This document shows positions 8,382 through 16,290 of a DNA stretch of 64,000 nt, piece after piece. The notes under the pieces were generated by a model. It was given only the letters and a program-made list of their open reading frames with translations, searched no databases and was not told the DNA's origin. Location: NCBI GenBank assembly GCA_016704275.1, contig JADJAK010000001.1:434001-498000 (forward strand), read 5' to 3'. Position 1 is the first letter of the stretch; each line of letters starts with the position of its first letter. The stretch is from Gemmatimonadota bacterium. Its GTDB lineage: Bacteria; Gemmatimonadota; Gemmatimonadetes; Gemmatimonadales; GWC2-71-9. The translations under genes and the position numbers were made by a program.

Positions 8382-9269
8382 GTGGCTATCAGAATCGCGG
8401 GCTTCACGATCGTCCGGAATGCGACCCTTCTCGATTTCCCGCTCGAGGCGAGCATCCGTTCGCTGCTCCCGGTCGTAGACGAATTTGTCGTCAACGTCGG
8501 CACGTCGGATGATGACACCCTCGATCGCGTCCGCGCCATCGACAGTGCGAAGATCCGCATCATCGAGACCACCTGGGACCGGTCGCGCGGCCACGCCATG
8601 CTGGCCGACGAGACCGAGCGGGCCAAGCAGGCGTGCAACGCCGCCTGGGGACTGTACGTCCAGGCCGACGAGGTCTTCACCGAGGCCGGCGCCGAGCGCC
8701 TGGTCCACGAGGCGCGCCGGCACCATGCCGATCCGCGCATCGAAGGGCTCCTGGTGGACTACCGCCACTTCTACGGCGGCTTTGATCTGATCGCCACCAA
8801 TCGTTCCTGGTATCGACGCGAGTGTCGCGCCGTCCGCCTCGATCCTGCCTGCGCCATCCACTCCTTTCGTGATGCGCAGGGTTTTCGTGTCGGCCCTGAC
8901 GATCGCCGCATCCGCTGCGCCCGCACCGGCGCCGTGGTCCACCACTACGGCTGGGCCCGGCCGGCGTGGGCACTCGCCGCCAAGCGGGCGCAGGACCGCA
9001 GCATCTACGAATGGCGTCAGGGGCAGGATCCCGACCGGCCGCTGCTGCCGTGGATCCCCGGCATCACGCCGTTTCGCGGTGCGCATCCCGCCGTCGTGGC
9101 CGACTGGATCGCCCAGCGCCGCAGCGACGAGCAGCTGATCGCTCCGCGGCGCTGGGAGGGTCACCATCTCGGGCTGACGGCGTCGCTCCTGATCGAACGT
9201 GCCACCGGCTGGCGACCCTTCGAATACCGCAACTACGTGACGATCGGCGGGGCGAACGGCATTTCCTGA
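8382..9269 (+). CDS. Glycosyltransferase family 2-like protein
   Basis: About 295 residues of GT-A type. The start AIRIAGFTIVRNATLLDFP and the following VDEFVVNVGTSDDDT resemble glycosyltransferases that act on several sugars in capsule clusters; the metal site would be VQADEVF, a variant DxD-type segment. Later motifs include VHHYGWARP near residue 195. GTG 8382 was chosen because the recognisable domain starts directly after it; an upstream TTG at 8346 stays in frame. The last 37 bases overlap the convergent CgeB-like gene. Acceptor and donor are not inferable. Confidence 0.72.
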   Translation: MAIRIAGFTIVRNATLLDFPLEASIRSLLPVVDEFVVNVGTSDDDTLDRVRAIDSAKIRIIETTWDRSRGHAMLADETERAKQACNAAWGLYVQADEVFTEAGAERLVHEARRHHADPRIEGLLVDYRHFYGGFDLIATNRSWYRRECRAVRLDPACAIHSFRDAQGFRVGPDDRRIRCARTGAVVHHYGWARPAWALAAKRAQDRSIYEWRQGQDPDRPLLPWIPGITPFRGAHPAVVADWIAQRRSDEQLIAPRRWEGHHLGLTASLLIERATGWRPFEYRNYVTIGGANGIS

Positions 9270-10279
9270 TCGGCGAGCAGCAGTCGCAACCGGTCATCAT
9301 AGGTATGATGCGCCAGTGCGTGTGCGCGTCCACGCGCCGCCATCGCCACCCGCTCCTCCGGATCGGCCAGCAGGGCCTGCACCTCCATCACACATTCCTC
9401 GATGGTCCGATACCAGCGGCAGTGCACGCGGTGCTCGGCCATCGTCTCGATCCCTGCCACCCACGGCCCGACGTACGCGCCGCCGCAACCGAAGATCTTC
9501 CACATTCGGTCCGAGGCGGAGGCGTATTCACTGTCCTGCGCCGGGACGGCGTTCGCGCCCAGCGACACCGCGGACGCGCCGACCACCTCGGCGAAGCGCG
9601 GTCCCACCACCGGTCCTCCGGCAATTCGCAGCGTGGCGGGAGCACCGTCCCAATGTGCCCCCCAGATGCGCAGGTCGCACATCTTCGCGACCGCCGTCAG
9701 CATCGGCCACCGATGCGGGTACTGCCCCGAGCCGATGAAGCTGGCATCACAGCGGTCCTCGGCGCGCAGCTGCGTCGCCGGTGTTTCGAGGTCGGGGTCG
9801 AGGGCCTGCGGCAGCCAGCGCACCAGCGGAACGCCCCTGGATTGCCAGAGCCCGCGCTGATTGGCGTAGGTGGTGTACATCACGTCGCACAGTTGCCCCA
9901 GCTCGAGGACGCCCTCATGCGAGATGGCATCGAAGAACCAGAAGGCCGAGCGGCGGCCGCGGAGCAGCTGCGCCAGTCGAGGGAGACCGAGGCGCCAGGC
10001 GTGCCGGGTGCAGAGGATAAAGTCGGGGGCGAAGCGCTCGATGCGGCGCTGGAGGAGGGGGCCGGCGAAGGGGCCGAGCCGCCGATGCGTGCGAAGCACG
10101 TCGAAGGTCGTGGCCTCGAGACCGAGCCGCCGGGCGGCCCTGGCGATGGCATCCTCGGAGCGATGCGGCGCGTGCGCGCCGAGGATCGCGAGCCGCTTGA
10201 CGGAGAGGGCGGGAGGCAGCAGCTCAGGGATCGGCAGGGGCTGGGTGCTCCGCGGGAAGGGCCGTGGCGGCGCAGGCAT
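9233..10279 (-). CDS. CgeB-like glycosyltransferase
   Basis: A 348-residue GT-B protein related to the gene at 6473. It has KRLAILGAHAPHRSEDAI at the N-terminus, a middle FWFFDAISHEG segment, DASFIGSGQYPHRWP, and the family-typical WKIFGCGGAYVGPWVAGIE with the closing HTYDDRLRLLL. ATG 10279 is chosen because everything further upstream is low-quality arginine-rich translation. It is divergent from the GT4 at 10387 (107 bases between starts) and convergent with the GT2, overlapping it by 37 bases. Confidence 0.78.
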   Translation of the reverse strand: MPAPPRPFPRSTQPLPIPELLPPALSVKRLAILGAHAPHRSEDAIARAARRLGLEATTFDVLRTHRRLGPFAGPLLQRRIERFAPDFILCTRHAWRLGLPRLAQLLRGRRSAFWFFDAISHEGVLELGQLCDVMYTTYANQRGLWQSRGVPLVRWLPQALDPDLETPATQLRAEDRCDASFIGSGQYPHRWPMLTAVAKMCDLRIWGAHWDGAPATLRIAGGPVVGPRFAEVVGASAVSLGANAVPAQDSEYASASDRMWKIFGCGGAYVGPWVAGIETMAEHRVHCRWYRTIEECVMEVQALLADPEERVAMAARGRAHALAHHTYDDRLRLLLADQEMPFAPPIVT

Positions 10280-10386
10280 ATGCCGGCCGCCTCGTCGCGA
10301 AAGATAGCCGCCGACGGGGGATGCAGCGTCCCGTCGGGTCGTCCCCGTCGTGCCGACTATCTTTGGGCTCCCCAACCCACCGGCCT

Positions 10387-11577
10387 GTGCGACGTCCTTC
10401 CGCGACTCACGACCTCCTGCTGGCGTACGACTTCCCGCCCCTCGGCGGGGGCATCGCGCGCTGGATGGACGAACTGGCACGGGGCTATCCGGCGGGTGCC
10501 CTGACCGTGTCGACGGGCGTCGTCGCCGGCTCCGATACGATCGACGCGGCGCTGCCCAATCCGGTCGACCGCGTCGGCGTGCCGGTGCACCGGTTGCGCA
10601 CGGCACCGGGGCTGATGCGCTGGGCGCACCGGGTCGCCCGACTTGGTCGTGCGCCCGCGACGCGTTTCGCATGGGTCGGCAACATTCGTCCGGCCGCCTT
10701 CCCGGCACGGTGGGCCTGGGAGCGCACCGGACTCCCGTACGGCATCCTCGTCTACGGCGGCGACCTGCTGTCGCTTGGACCGAAGTTGGCGCGCTCGCGC
10801 CTCAAGCGGCAGTTGTATCGCCCGATCCTGGCACAGGCCTCGGTGTACGTCGCCATCTCGGAGTGGACGGCCCAGCTCTGCCGCACGCTGCTGGAGAGTC
10901 TCGACCTGCCGACCGAAGGGCGGATTCGCGTCCTCCCGCTCGGCACCGACCCCGCGCGCTGGCGGCCGGACCCCGAAGCGGGGCGCGCCTTCCGGGCGCG
11001 TCGCGGTCTGCCGGAGGGCCGCTGGCTGGTGACGGTGGCCCGGCTGGTGCCGCACAAGGGCATCGACACCGCGATCGAATTGCTCGCTCGTCTGGCGCCG
11101 ACACATCCTGATTTGCACTATCTGGTCGTCGGCCGTGGCGGGTACGAGGCGACGCTGCGCAAGTTCGCCGACACGCTCGGCGTCGCTGACCGCTTCCATC
11201 TCTGCACCGATGTCGACGACGAGGAACTGCCGGCGGCCTACGCGGCCGGCGAGATCTATCTGGGGCTGTCCCGGCAGGAAGGCCTCGACGTCGAGGGCTT
11301 CGGACTTTCGCTGCTCGAGGCGTCGGCCACCGAACTCCCCGTCATCGCGGGGCGGAGTGGCGGCATCGCGGATGCGGTGGCCGAAGGGGAGAGCGGCGTG
11401 CTCGTCGACCCCACCGATCCGGAGCAGGCGACCGACATGGTGGCGCACCTGCTGGGCGACCGCGCGCTCGGCGCCAAGCTCGGGCAGGCGGGACGGGCCC
11501 GAGTGATCCGCGGCTTCACCTGGCCGCGGGTGATCGGCGACATGCGCGCGATGTCCGCGGAGTTCGGGCGCCGATGA
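10387..11577 (+). CDS. Glycosyltransferase family 4
   Basis: A 396-residue GT4. It begins HDLLLAYDFPPLGGGIARWMDEL, with the glycine-rich acceptor loop, and later shows VYVAISEWTAQL, a donor-site VTVARLVPHKGIDTAIEL and the E-x7-E segment (LSRQEGLDVEGFGLSLLEA). The longer phosphatidyl-inositol mannosyltransferase-like group (PimB type) shares the EGFGLSLLEA wording. GTG 10387 is the first start leading directly into the domain. Its stop overlaps the next start (ATGA at 11574), so the permease and aminotransferase downstream are in the same transcript. Confidence 0.83.
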   Translation: MRRPSATHDLLLAYDFPPLGGGIARWMDELARGYPAGALTVSTGVVAGSDTIDAALPNPVDRVGVPVHRLRTAPGLMRWAHRVARLGRAPATRFAWVGNIRPAAFPARWAWERTGLPYGILVYGGDLLSLGPKLARSRLKRQLYRPILAQASVYVAISEWTAQLCRTLLESLDLPTEGRIRVLPLGTDPARWRPDPEAGRAFRARRGLPEGRWLVTVARLVPHKGIDTAIELLARLAPTHPDLHYLVVGRGGYEATLRKFADTLGVADRFHLCTDVDDEELPAAYAAGEIYLGLSRQEGLDVEGFGLSLLEASATELPVIAGRSGGIADAVAEGESGVLVDPTDPEQATDMVAHLLGDRALGAKLGQAGRARVIRGFTWPRVIGDMRAMSAEFGRR

Positions 11578-12431
11578 GCGCGCAACCGACGCAGGAGCTG
11601 CTCCTCGACCGGTGGCGGCGCGACCCGCTCTTCAAGCTCGGTGTCGTCCTCGTCGCCGCAGTGCTGGTGGCGGCCGCGGCCGCGCCGTGGCTCGCCCCGC
11701 ATGATCCACTCCTCGGCGATCTGGCCAACGACTCGCTCGCGCCGCCGGGGGGGAAGTTCCTCTTTGGTGCCGATGCGCAGGGCCGGGACGTCTTTTCTCG
11801 CGTGCTCTACGGTGCACGCATCTCGCTCATGGTCGGTTTGATCTCGCAGGCGGTGGCGGTGGCGCTCGGCCTGACGCTCGGGCTGCTCGCGGGGTACTAT
11901 CGTCGTTGGGTCGACCTGCTCATCATGCGCCTGGCCGACATCACGCTGGCGTTTCCGTCGTTGCTGCTGCTGATCGCGGTCGCGGCCGCGGTGAAGCCCT
12001 CGTTGCCGGTGATCTTCCTGGTGGTGGGCGCGGTGGGGTGGGCCGGGATGGCTCGGCTGGTTCGCGGGCAGGTGCTACTGCTGGCGCGGAGCGACTATGT
12101 GCTCGCGGCGAAGGCGCTCGGGGCCGGCGATCGGTGGATTCTCTGGCGCCACCTGGCGCCGAACGTCCGCGCGCCGGTGATCATCTCGGCGACGCTCGGC
12201 ATCGCGGGGGCGATCATGGCGGAGGCGGCGCTCTCGTTCGTCGGACTCGGGGCACAGCCGCCGACACCCAGCTGGGGGGCGATGGTCTCTGAGGGGCGCG
12301 ATCTCATCCGGGTGGCGCCGTGGGTTTCGGTGGTGCCGGGGTTGGCGGTGGGTGTGGCGGTGCTGGGTTTCAATCTCGTGGGCGATGGCCTGCGCGAGGC
12401 GCTGGATCCGACGATGCGGAGGGGGCGGTGA
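11574..12431 (+). CDS. ABC transporter permease, OppC/DppC type
   Basis: A 285-residue inner-membrane permease with six predicted membrane segments and the N-terminal region of OppC-family proteins (DRWRRDPLFKLG, APHDPLLGDLAND, GADAQGRDVFSRVLYGARISL). The cytoplasmic EAA loop is clear: DYVLAAKALGAGDRWILWRHLAPN. C-terminal GWGAMVSEGRDL-like and GDGLREALDPTMR motifs complete the family signature. Such proteins normally work with OppB, OppD, OppF and a binding protein; none is encoded nearby. It is linked by four-base overlaps to a GT4 upstream and an aminotransferase downstream. Confidence 0.88.
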   Translation: MSAQPTQELLLDRWRRDPLFKLGVVLVAAVLVAAAAAPWLAPHDPLLGDLANDSLAPPGGKFLFGADAQGRDVFSRVLYGARISLMVGLISQAVAVALGLTLGLLAGYYRRWVDLLIMRLADITLAFPSLLLLIAVAAAVKPSLPVIFLVVGAVGWAGMARLVRGQVLLLARSDYVLAAKALGAGDRWILWRHLAPNVRAPVIISATLGIAGAIMAEAALSFVGLGAQPPTPSWGAMVSEGRDLIRVAPWVSVVPGLAVGVAVLGFNLVGDGLREALDPTMRRGR

Positions 12432-13570
12432 GTCGATTCGAGGAGTTGCGTCACGCGGAATTCGCGGCGCTGGATGGTCAGGGGATCTACCTCAACAGCG
12501 CCTCGATCGGCCCCATGCCGTCCCGCAGCGTGGCGGTGCTGGCGGCGTGCAACCGCGATCGCGCCAAACCCGGCCTCTGGTCCGTGGATCGACTGAACGC
12601 GGTCCTCTCGGAATCGCGGTGGCTCTCGGCGCGACTGATCAACGCGGCCGAGGATGAGATCGCGTTGATGCCGAACACCACCACCGGCCTGAATGTGGCG
12701 GCACGCGCCCTGCCCCTCGGTGCCGGTGATGTCGTGCTCACCTTCGATGGAGAATTCCCGTCGAACATCTATCCGTACCTGGTACGGGGAGGCGAGGGGA
12801 TCGTGCTGGAGCGGATCCCGCGCACCGTCGAAGGATGGCCGGACGAAGCGCGCTTGCACGAGCGGCTCGCCGACCCGGCGGTGAAGGCGGTGGCGGTGTC
12901 GCTCACCCAGTTCAGCAATGGCTATACGCTCGACCTCGCGGCCCTCTCCCGTGCCACGCGCGCGCTGGGAAAGTGGTTGGTGGTCGATGCCATTCAGGCG
13001 GTCGGGCAGGTGCCGATTGATGTGCAGGCGACGCCGGTGGACTTCCTGGCGTGCGGGGCGCAGAAGTGGCTGCTCTCACCGTGGGGGACGGGGTTTCTCT
13101 ACGTGCGCCGTGCACTGATCGGGACCATCACCCCGACCTTCGCCGGTTGGGCCGCGTTCCAGGGGACCGACGACTATTCGCAACTCACCGCCTACAACCC
13201 CGAGCCGTGGCCCGATGCGCGCCGATTCGAGCTGATCACGCTGCCGGTGCAGGACTTCGCGGCGATGAATGCGTCCGTCGGGTTGCTGCTCGAGGTGGGG
13301 GTCAGCGCGATCGCGGCACATCTCCGCAGCCTGCACGCCCCGATCATCGCGTGGGCGGAGGCGAACGGCGCGACCATCACGTCCGCCCCCGGAGCCCGTG
13401 GGTGCGGGATTCTCTGTCTACGGCCGCGCGGCGACGTCCCGGCCGCCTACCAGCGGCTGCAGGGTCACGGGGTGATGTGCTCGCTGCGCGAGGGATCCGT
13501 GCGCCTCAGCCCGCACCTCTTCACCCTGCCGCACGAAGCCAGCGCGGTGGTCGAGATGCTTGATCGTTGA
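12428..13570 (+). CDS. Class V aminotransferase, PLP-dependent
   Basis: A 380-residue fold-type I PLP enzyme of the aminotransferase class V / cysteine desulfurase-like group. It shows the N-terminal YLNSASIGPMP, the cofactor-binding region NTTTGLNVAARAL, the aspartate region VVDAIQAVGQVPIDV and the Schiff-base lysine in ACGAQKWLLSPWGTGFLYV. Closing FTLPHEASAVVEML is typical. There is no SufS-type active-site cysteine loop that I can identify, so an isopenicillin-epimerase-like or aminotransferase function is as likely as desulfuration. GTG 12428 overlaps the permease stop (GTGA). Confidence 0.85.
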   Translation: MSRFEELRHAEFAALDGQGIYLNSASIGPMPSRSVAVLAACNRDRAKPGLWSVDRLNAVLSESRWLSARLINAAEDEIALMPNTTTGLNVAARALPLGAGDVVLTFDGEFPSNIYPYLVRGGEGIVLERIPRTVEGWPDEARLHERLADPAVKAVAVSLTQFSNGYTLDLAALSRATRALGKWLVVDAIQAVGQVPIDVQATPVDFLACGAQKWLLSPWGTGFLYVRRALIGTITPTFAGWAAFQGTDDYSQLTAYNPEPWPDARRFELITLPVQDFAAMNASVGLLLEVGVSAIAAHLRSLHAPIIAWAEANGATITSAPGARGCGILCLRPRGDVPAAYQRLQGHGVMCSLREGSVRLSPHLFTLPHEASAVVEMLDR

Positions 13571-13626
13571 TCGCAGGCCGCGCGCGACCGGGAGAGGCCA
13601 CGCCCGGTCCTGCGCGGCCTGCGATC
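13569..13626. terminator. Long inverted repeat, bidirectional terminator
   Basis: GATCGCAGGCCGCGC at 13569-13583 pairs perfectly with GCGCGGCCTGCGATC at 13612-13626. An inner GACCGGG/CCCGGTC pair extends the stem. It lies exactly between two convergent genes and overlaps the final codon of the minus-strand one, so it would stop transcription from both sides. Confidence 0.8.
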
Positions 13627-13933
13627 AGTCGCGTCGGAAGGCGATCGCGTTATAGGCGGTCCCCACGACGCGCCCGATGGCATAGCCGAGGACAAACGCG
13701 TAGACGAAGCCGATGCAGGCCCCCAGCCACGTCACGCGATAGCCCGGGAAGTAGACGGCCAGGAGCCCGAGGTGCTCACCGACATTTACGCCGCCCCTCA
13801 TGACGAGCACCGCAGTCGCGATAAAGAGCCCGACACCGAGGATCATGCCGAATGAGGTGCCCCATGCCTGGGCGTTCAGCTTGAGGATCACTCGGCGAAC
13901 TTCGCGCGCTTCATCCGTGGTCAGCTGCTGCAT
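13625..13933 (-). CDS. Small two-helix membrane protein
   Basis: A 102-residue protein starting MQQLTTDEAREVRRV. It has two hydrophobic segments (FGMILGVGLFIATAVLVM, and WLGACIGFVYAFVLGYAIG) joined by a loop containing LLAVYFPGYRVTW. The same loop (LLANYFTGYEVTW) and the same two-helix plan occur in the next gene, so the two are paralogues. No known function. ATG 13933 was chosen because upstream in-frame sequence is arginine-rich and belongs to the intergenic space. Confidence 0.65.
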   Translation of the reverse strand: MQQLTTDEAREVRRVILKLNAQAWGTSFGMILGVGLFIATAVLVMRGGVNVGEHLGLLAVYFPGYRVTWLGACIGFVYAFVLGYAIGRVVGTAYNAIAFRRD

Positions 13934-13959
13934 GAACGTGGTCTCCGGGGGGCGGGCGG

Positions 13960-14322
13960 TCAGATGTGGTCCATGAAGTCGCGCGTCTGGGCAAACTCGG
14001 CTCGCGCCGTCAGCACCAAAAGCTTGAATGCCATCAGGGCGTTGTGAAGGAAGGCAAGAAACCACCCCATCACGAATCCGGTGAACGCGGCCCAGGCGGC
14101 TCCGATCACGGCTCCGCCCCACGTCACCTCATAGCCGGTGAAGTAGTTGGCGAGCAGCCCCAGCTGCAGCTCGGGCGGATGCCCGCGCAGCAGCGGGACA
14201 GCCGTCAGCAGGAAGCAGCAGGCCGCGGCGGCAAGGCCGACCGCCACGCCCATGGCGGACTTGTGGGCAGGCGCGAAGGCCAGCGCGATCGGGTCGTCGG
14301 GATAGGCCGAATGCGTGCTCAT
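13960..14322 (-). CDS. Small membrane protein, paralogue of neighbour
   Basis: A 120-residue protein with two to three hydrophobic segments (SAMGVAVGLAAAACCFLLTAV, GGAVIGAAWAAFTGFVMGWFL, LVLTA region) and the loop LLANYFTGYEVTW shared with the downstream gene 26 bases away. The pair may form a heteromeric membrane complex, but nothing in the sequence names a function. It lies downstream of the GT2/deacetylase operon, separated from it by 196 bases without a gene. Confidence 0.65.
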   Translation of the reverse strand: MSTHSAYPDDPIALAFAPAHKSAMGVAVGLAAAACCFLLTAVPLLRGHPPELQLGLLANYFTGYEVTWGGAVIGAAWAAFTGFVMGWFLAFLHNALMAFKLLVLTARAEFAQTRDFMDHI

Positions 14323-14518
14323 CGCGACGCTCCAGGGTGACGGGGGTCAACAGTTGCCGTCTGCGACCGCACAAGGCGAGAGCGAAAAGCGGCGACCAAG
14401 GCGGTGCTGTCGACGGGAATATTACACCCGGCACTGCAAGCGGGATACGCTTTCCACCGCGGGCGCGCGCCGCGAACCGCACCCGGTAGCCGCCTCGAGG
14501 CAGAGACCCAGCATCCGC

Positions 14519-15562
14519 TCACCCGCGCTGACCTGCTGTCGGCCGACTGGTGGCGAGGTGTTGCACGATCCCGGCGACTGCCGCCAGGGCATTGCTGGCG
14601 TAATACGCCAGGTGCAGCGGGACGACGCGGAAAGCGAAGGCGAGGCCGCGCTGGCTGGCGAACCACCGATAGGTGTCGGCATTGGCCACGGCCAGCACCA
14701 GCCACATGCACGCACTCGCCCAGGCGAGGGCCGGTTCCCTGAGCAGCAAACTTCCGACGAGGGTCACCATGCCCAACCCGGCGAGCCCAACCCGGAGCTG
14801 CTCCGCCCGTCCGGTGTTGAGCGTCGGCGCGGTCCGGCCCCGGCGCTCCAGCAGCAATCGCATCCAGGGAATGCCACGATCGCGGAAGTCCGTACGCACC
14901 ATCGGCCAGAGGTGCCACCGCTTGAGGTGCGTCGCCTGAATCGTCGGGTCGAGGCGAATGCGCCCCCCGCGATCGCGCAGGCGATAGCCGAGCTCAATGT
15001 CCTCGATCTGGGGACGGGGGAAGCGCGCCGTGTCGAAGCCACCCACCGCTTCGAATGCATCCCGGCGGATGGCGCCGCATCCCGCCCAGAAGGTCTCCGC
15101 TTCGCCGGCGCCCCGCAGGTGGACGTACCGATGCAACAGGTTGCGGTACTCGCTCAGGAGCCCGCGCGCGGCCGGCGTATCGTCGTAGCTCCCGAAGACG
15201 CCTACCAACATCGGGTCGGCCGCCACCGTGTCGGCGAAACGCTGCAGGGTGGTCGGGTGCACCCGCACGTCGGCATCAATGAAGATCAACCAGGTGCCCT
15301 GGGCGCGTGCGGCGGCGGCGTTGCGCGCCCCGCCGGGGCCGCGTGGGGGGCCGTCGAGTTTGATCACGGCATCGGCCCATTGGGCGGCCACCTCGGCGGT
15401 CTCGTCGGTGCTCGCGTCGTCGACGACCAGCAGCTCCCACCGCTCGCGCGGAAGGGTACTCCGGCTCAGCGCGGCGAGCGTGTCCGGCAGCAATCGCGCG
15501 GCTTGGTGCGCCGGCATGATCACGGAGAAGTCCCGCGCGGAGCGGTCGGTGGTGGAGCTCAT
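14519..15562 (-). CDS. Glycosyltransferase family 2, membrane-anchored
   Basis: A 347-residue GT-A enzyme. FSVIMPAHQAARLLPDTLAAL starts the nucleotide fold, VVDDASTDET is the first acidic motif, LIFIDADVRVHP holds the DxD metal site, and GGFDTARFPRPQIEDIELGYRL contains the catalytic ED. Two or three C-terminal hydrophobic helices (VGLAGLGMVTLVGSLLL, LAWASACMWLVLAVAN) anchor it in the membrane, as in processive or lipid-linked-glycan GT2 proteins. Its start overlaps the stop of the deacetylase gene (ATGA at 15559). Confidence 0.85.
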   Translation of the reverse strand: MSSTTDRSARDFSVIMPAHQAARLLPDTLAALSRSTLPRERWELLVVDDASTDETAEVAAQWADAVIKLDGPPRGPGGARNAAAARAQGTWLIFIDADVRVHPTTLQRFADTVAADPMLVGVFGSYDDTPAARGLLSEYRNLLHRYVHLRGAGEAETFWAGCGAIRRDAFEAVGGFDTARFPRPQIEDIELGYRLRDRGGRIRLDPTIQATHLKRWHLWPMVRTDFRDRGIPWMRLLLERRGRTAPTLNTGRAEQLRVGLAGLGMVTLVGSLLLREPALAWASACMWLVLAVANADTYRWFASQRGLAFAFRVVPLHLAYYASNALAAVAGIVQHLATSRPTAGQRG

Positions 15563-16290
15563 GCCCACATCCGTCGAGCCTGGCGCAGGGTGTGGCGCCA
15601 CGCGACCGCTCGTCGGAAGCGGGGCGTGCCCCAGCCTCGGAAGGGCTCGCGGCCACGGAAATACCAGGCGTCGAGTCGCGGCACGTCCAGTGGATCCGTC
15701 GTGCTGGTGACGGGACGATAGCTTGTCGAGCAGGCCACGCTGTAGTGGCGGGCAACCGCGGCGCGCACGCGCGGCGACGTATCGCCATACGGGTAGGCGA
15801 ATGTCCGGGGCCGGGTTCCCATGCGCTCGGCAATCGTGGCGGCAGAGCCGGCCAGTTCGTCCTCGAGCTCGGCCTCGGCGCATGTGGAGAGCCGGGGATG
15901 GTGCTCGGTGTGTGACCCGATGGTCCACCCCGACTCGGCCAGGGTGCCCAGCGCATCCCAGTCGAGAATCGGTGCGGTGGGGACCAGGTCGCTCGCCTTG
16001 CCGCCCCAGCGATTGTCGCCGCCGGCATGCTGACTCACCACGAAGACGGTGGCCGCCAAGCCGTGGTCGGCGAGGCGGGGTGCCGCTTCGGTGGCGACCG
16101 ACGCCAAGGCGTCATCGAAGGTGATGGCGACCGCATTCGTGTCCTCGGGCAATGTCAGCAGTTCCTCCACCGAGGTCACCTGCACCGCGCCGGAGGCCGC
16201 CCACGCGACGTGCGTGGCGAAGTCCTCCGGGGTCACCGAGATGACTGAACCGGTGCGATCGATCGAGTGATAGGTGAGGATGGCACGCAT
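15559..16290 (-). CDS. Polysaccharide deacetylase (NodB/CE4 fold)
   Basis: A 243-residue protein of the CE4 fold, which removes N-acetyl groups from glycans. ILTYHSID is the first strand. AITFDDA contains the TFDD catalytic/metal aspartates, IGSHTEHHPRLS is the H-x3-H metal motif, and FAYPYGDTSPRVR is the catalytic arginine region. Length and order are normal. No signal peptide is visible, so it would act in the cytoplasm unless exported otherwise. It is coupled to both neighbours: its ATG touches the stop of the flavoprotein gene and its stop overlaps the GT2 start. Confidence 0.87.
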   Translation of the reverse strand: MRAILTYHSIDRTGSVISVTPEDFATHVAWAASGAVQVTSVEELLTLPEDTNAVAITFDDALASVATEAAPRLADHGLAATVFVVSQHAGGDNRWGGKASDLVPTAPILDWDALGTLAESGWTIGSHTEHHPRLSTCAEAELEDELAGSAATIAERMGTRPRTFAYPYGDTSPRVRAAVARHYSVACSTSYRPVTSTTDPLDVPRLDAWYFRGREPFRGWGTPRFRRAVAWRHTLRQARRMWA

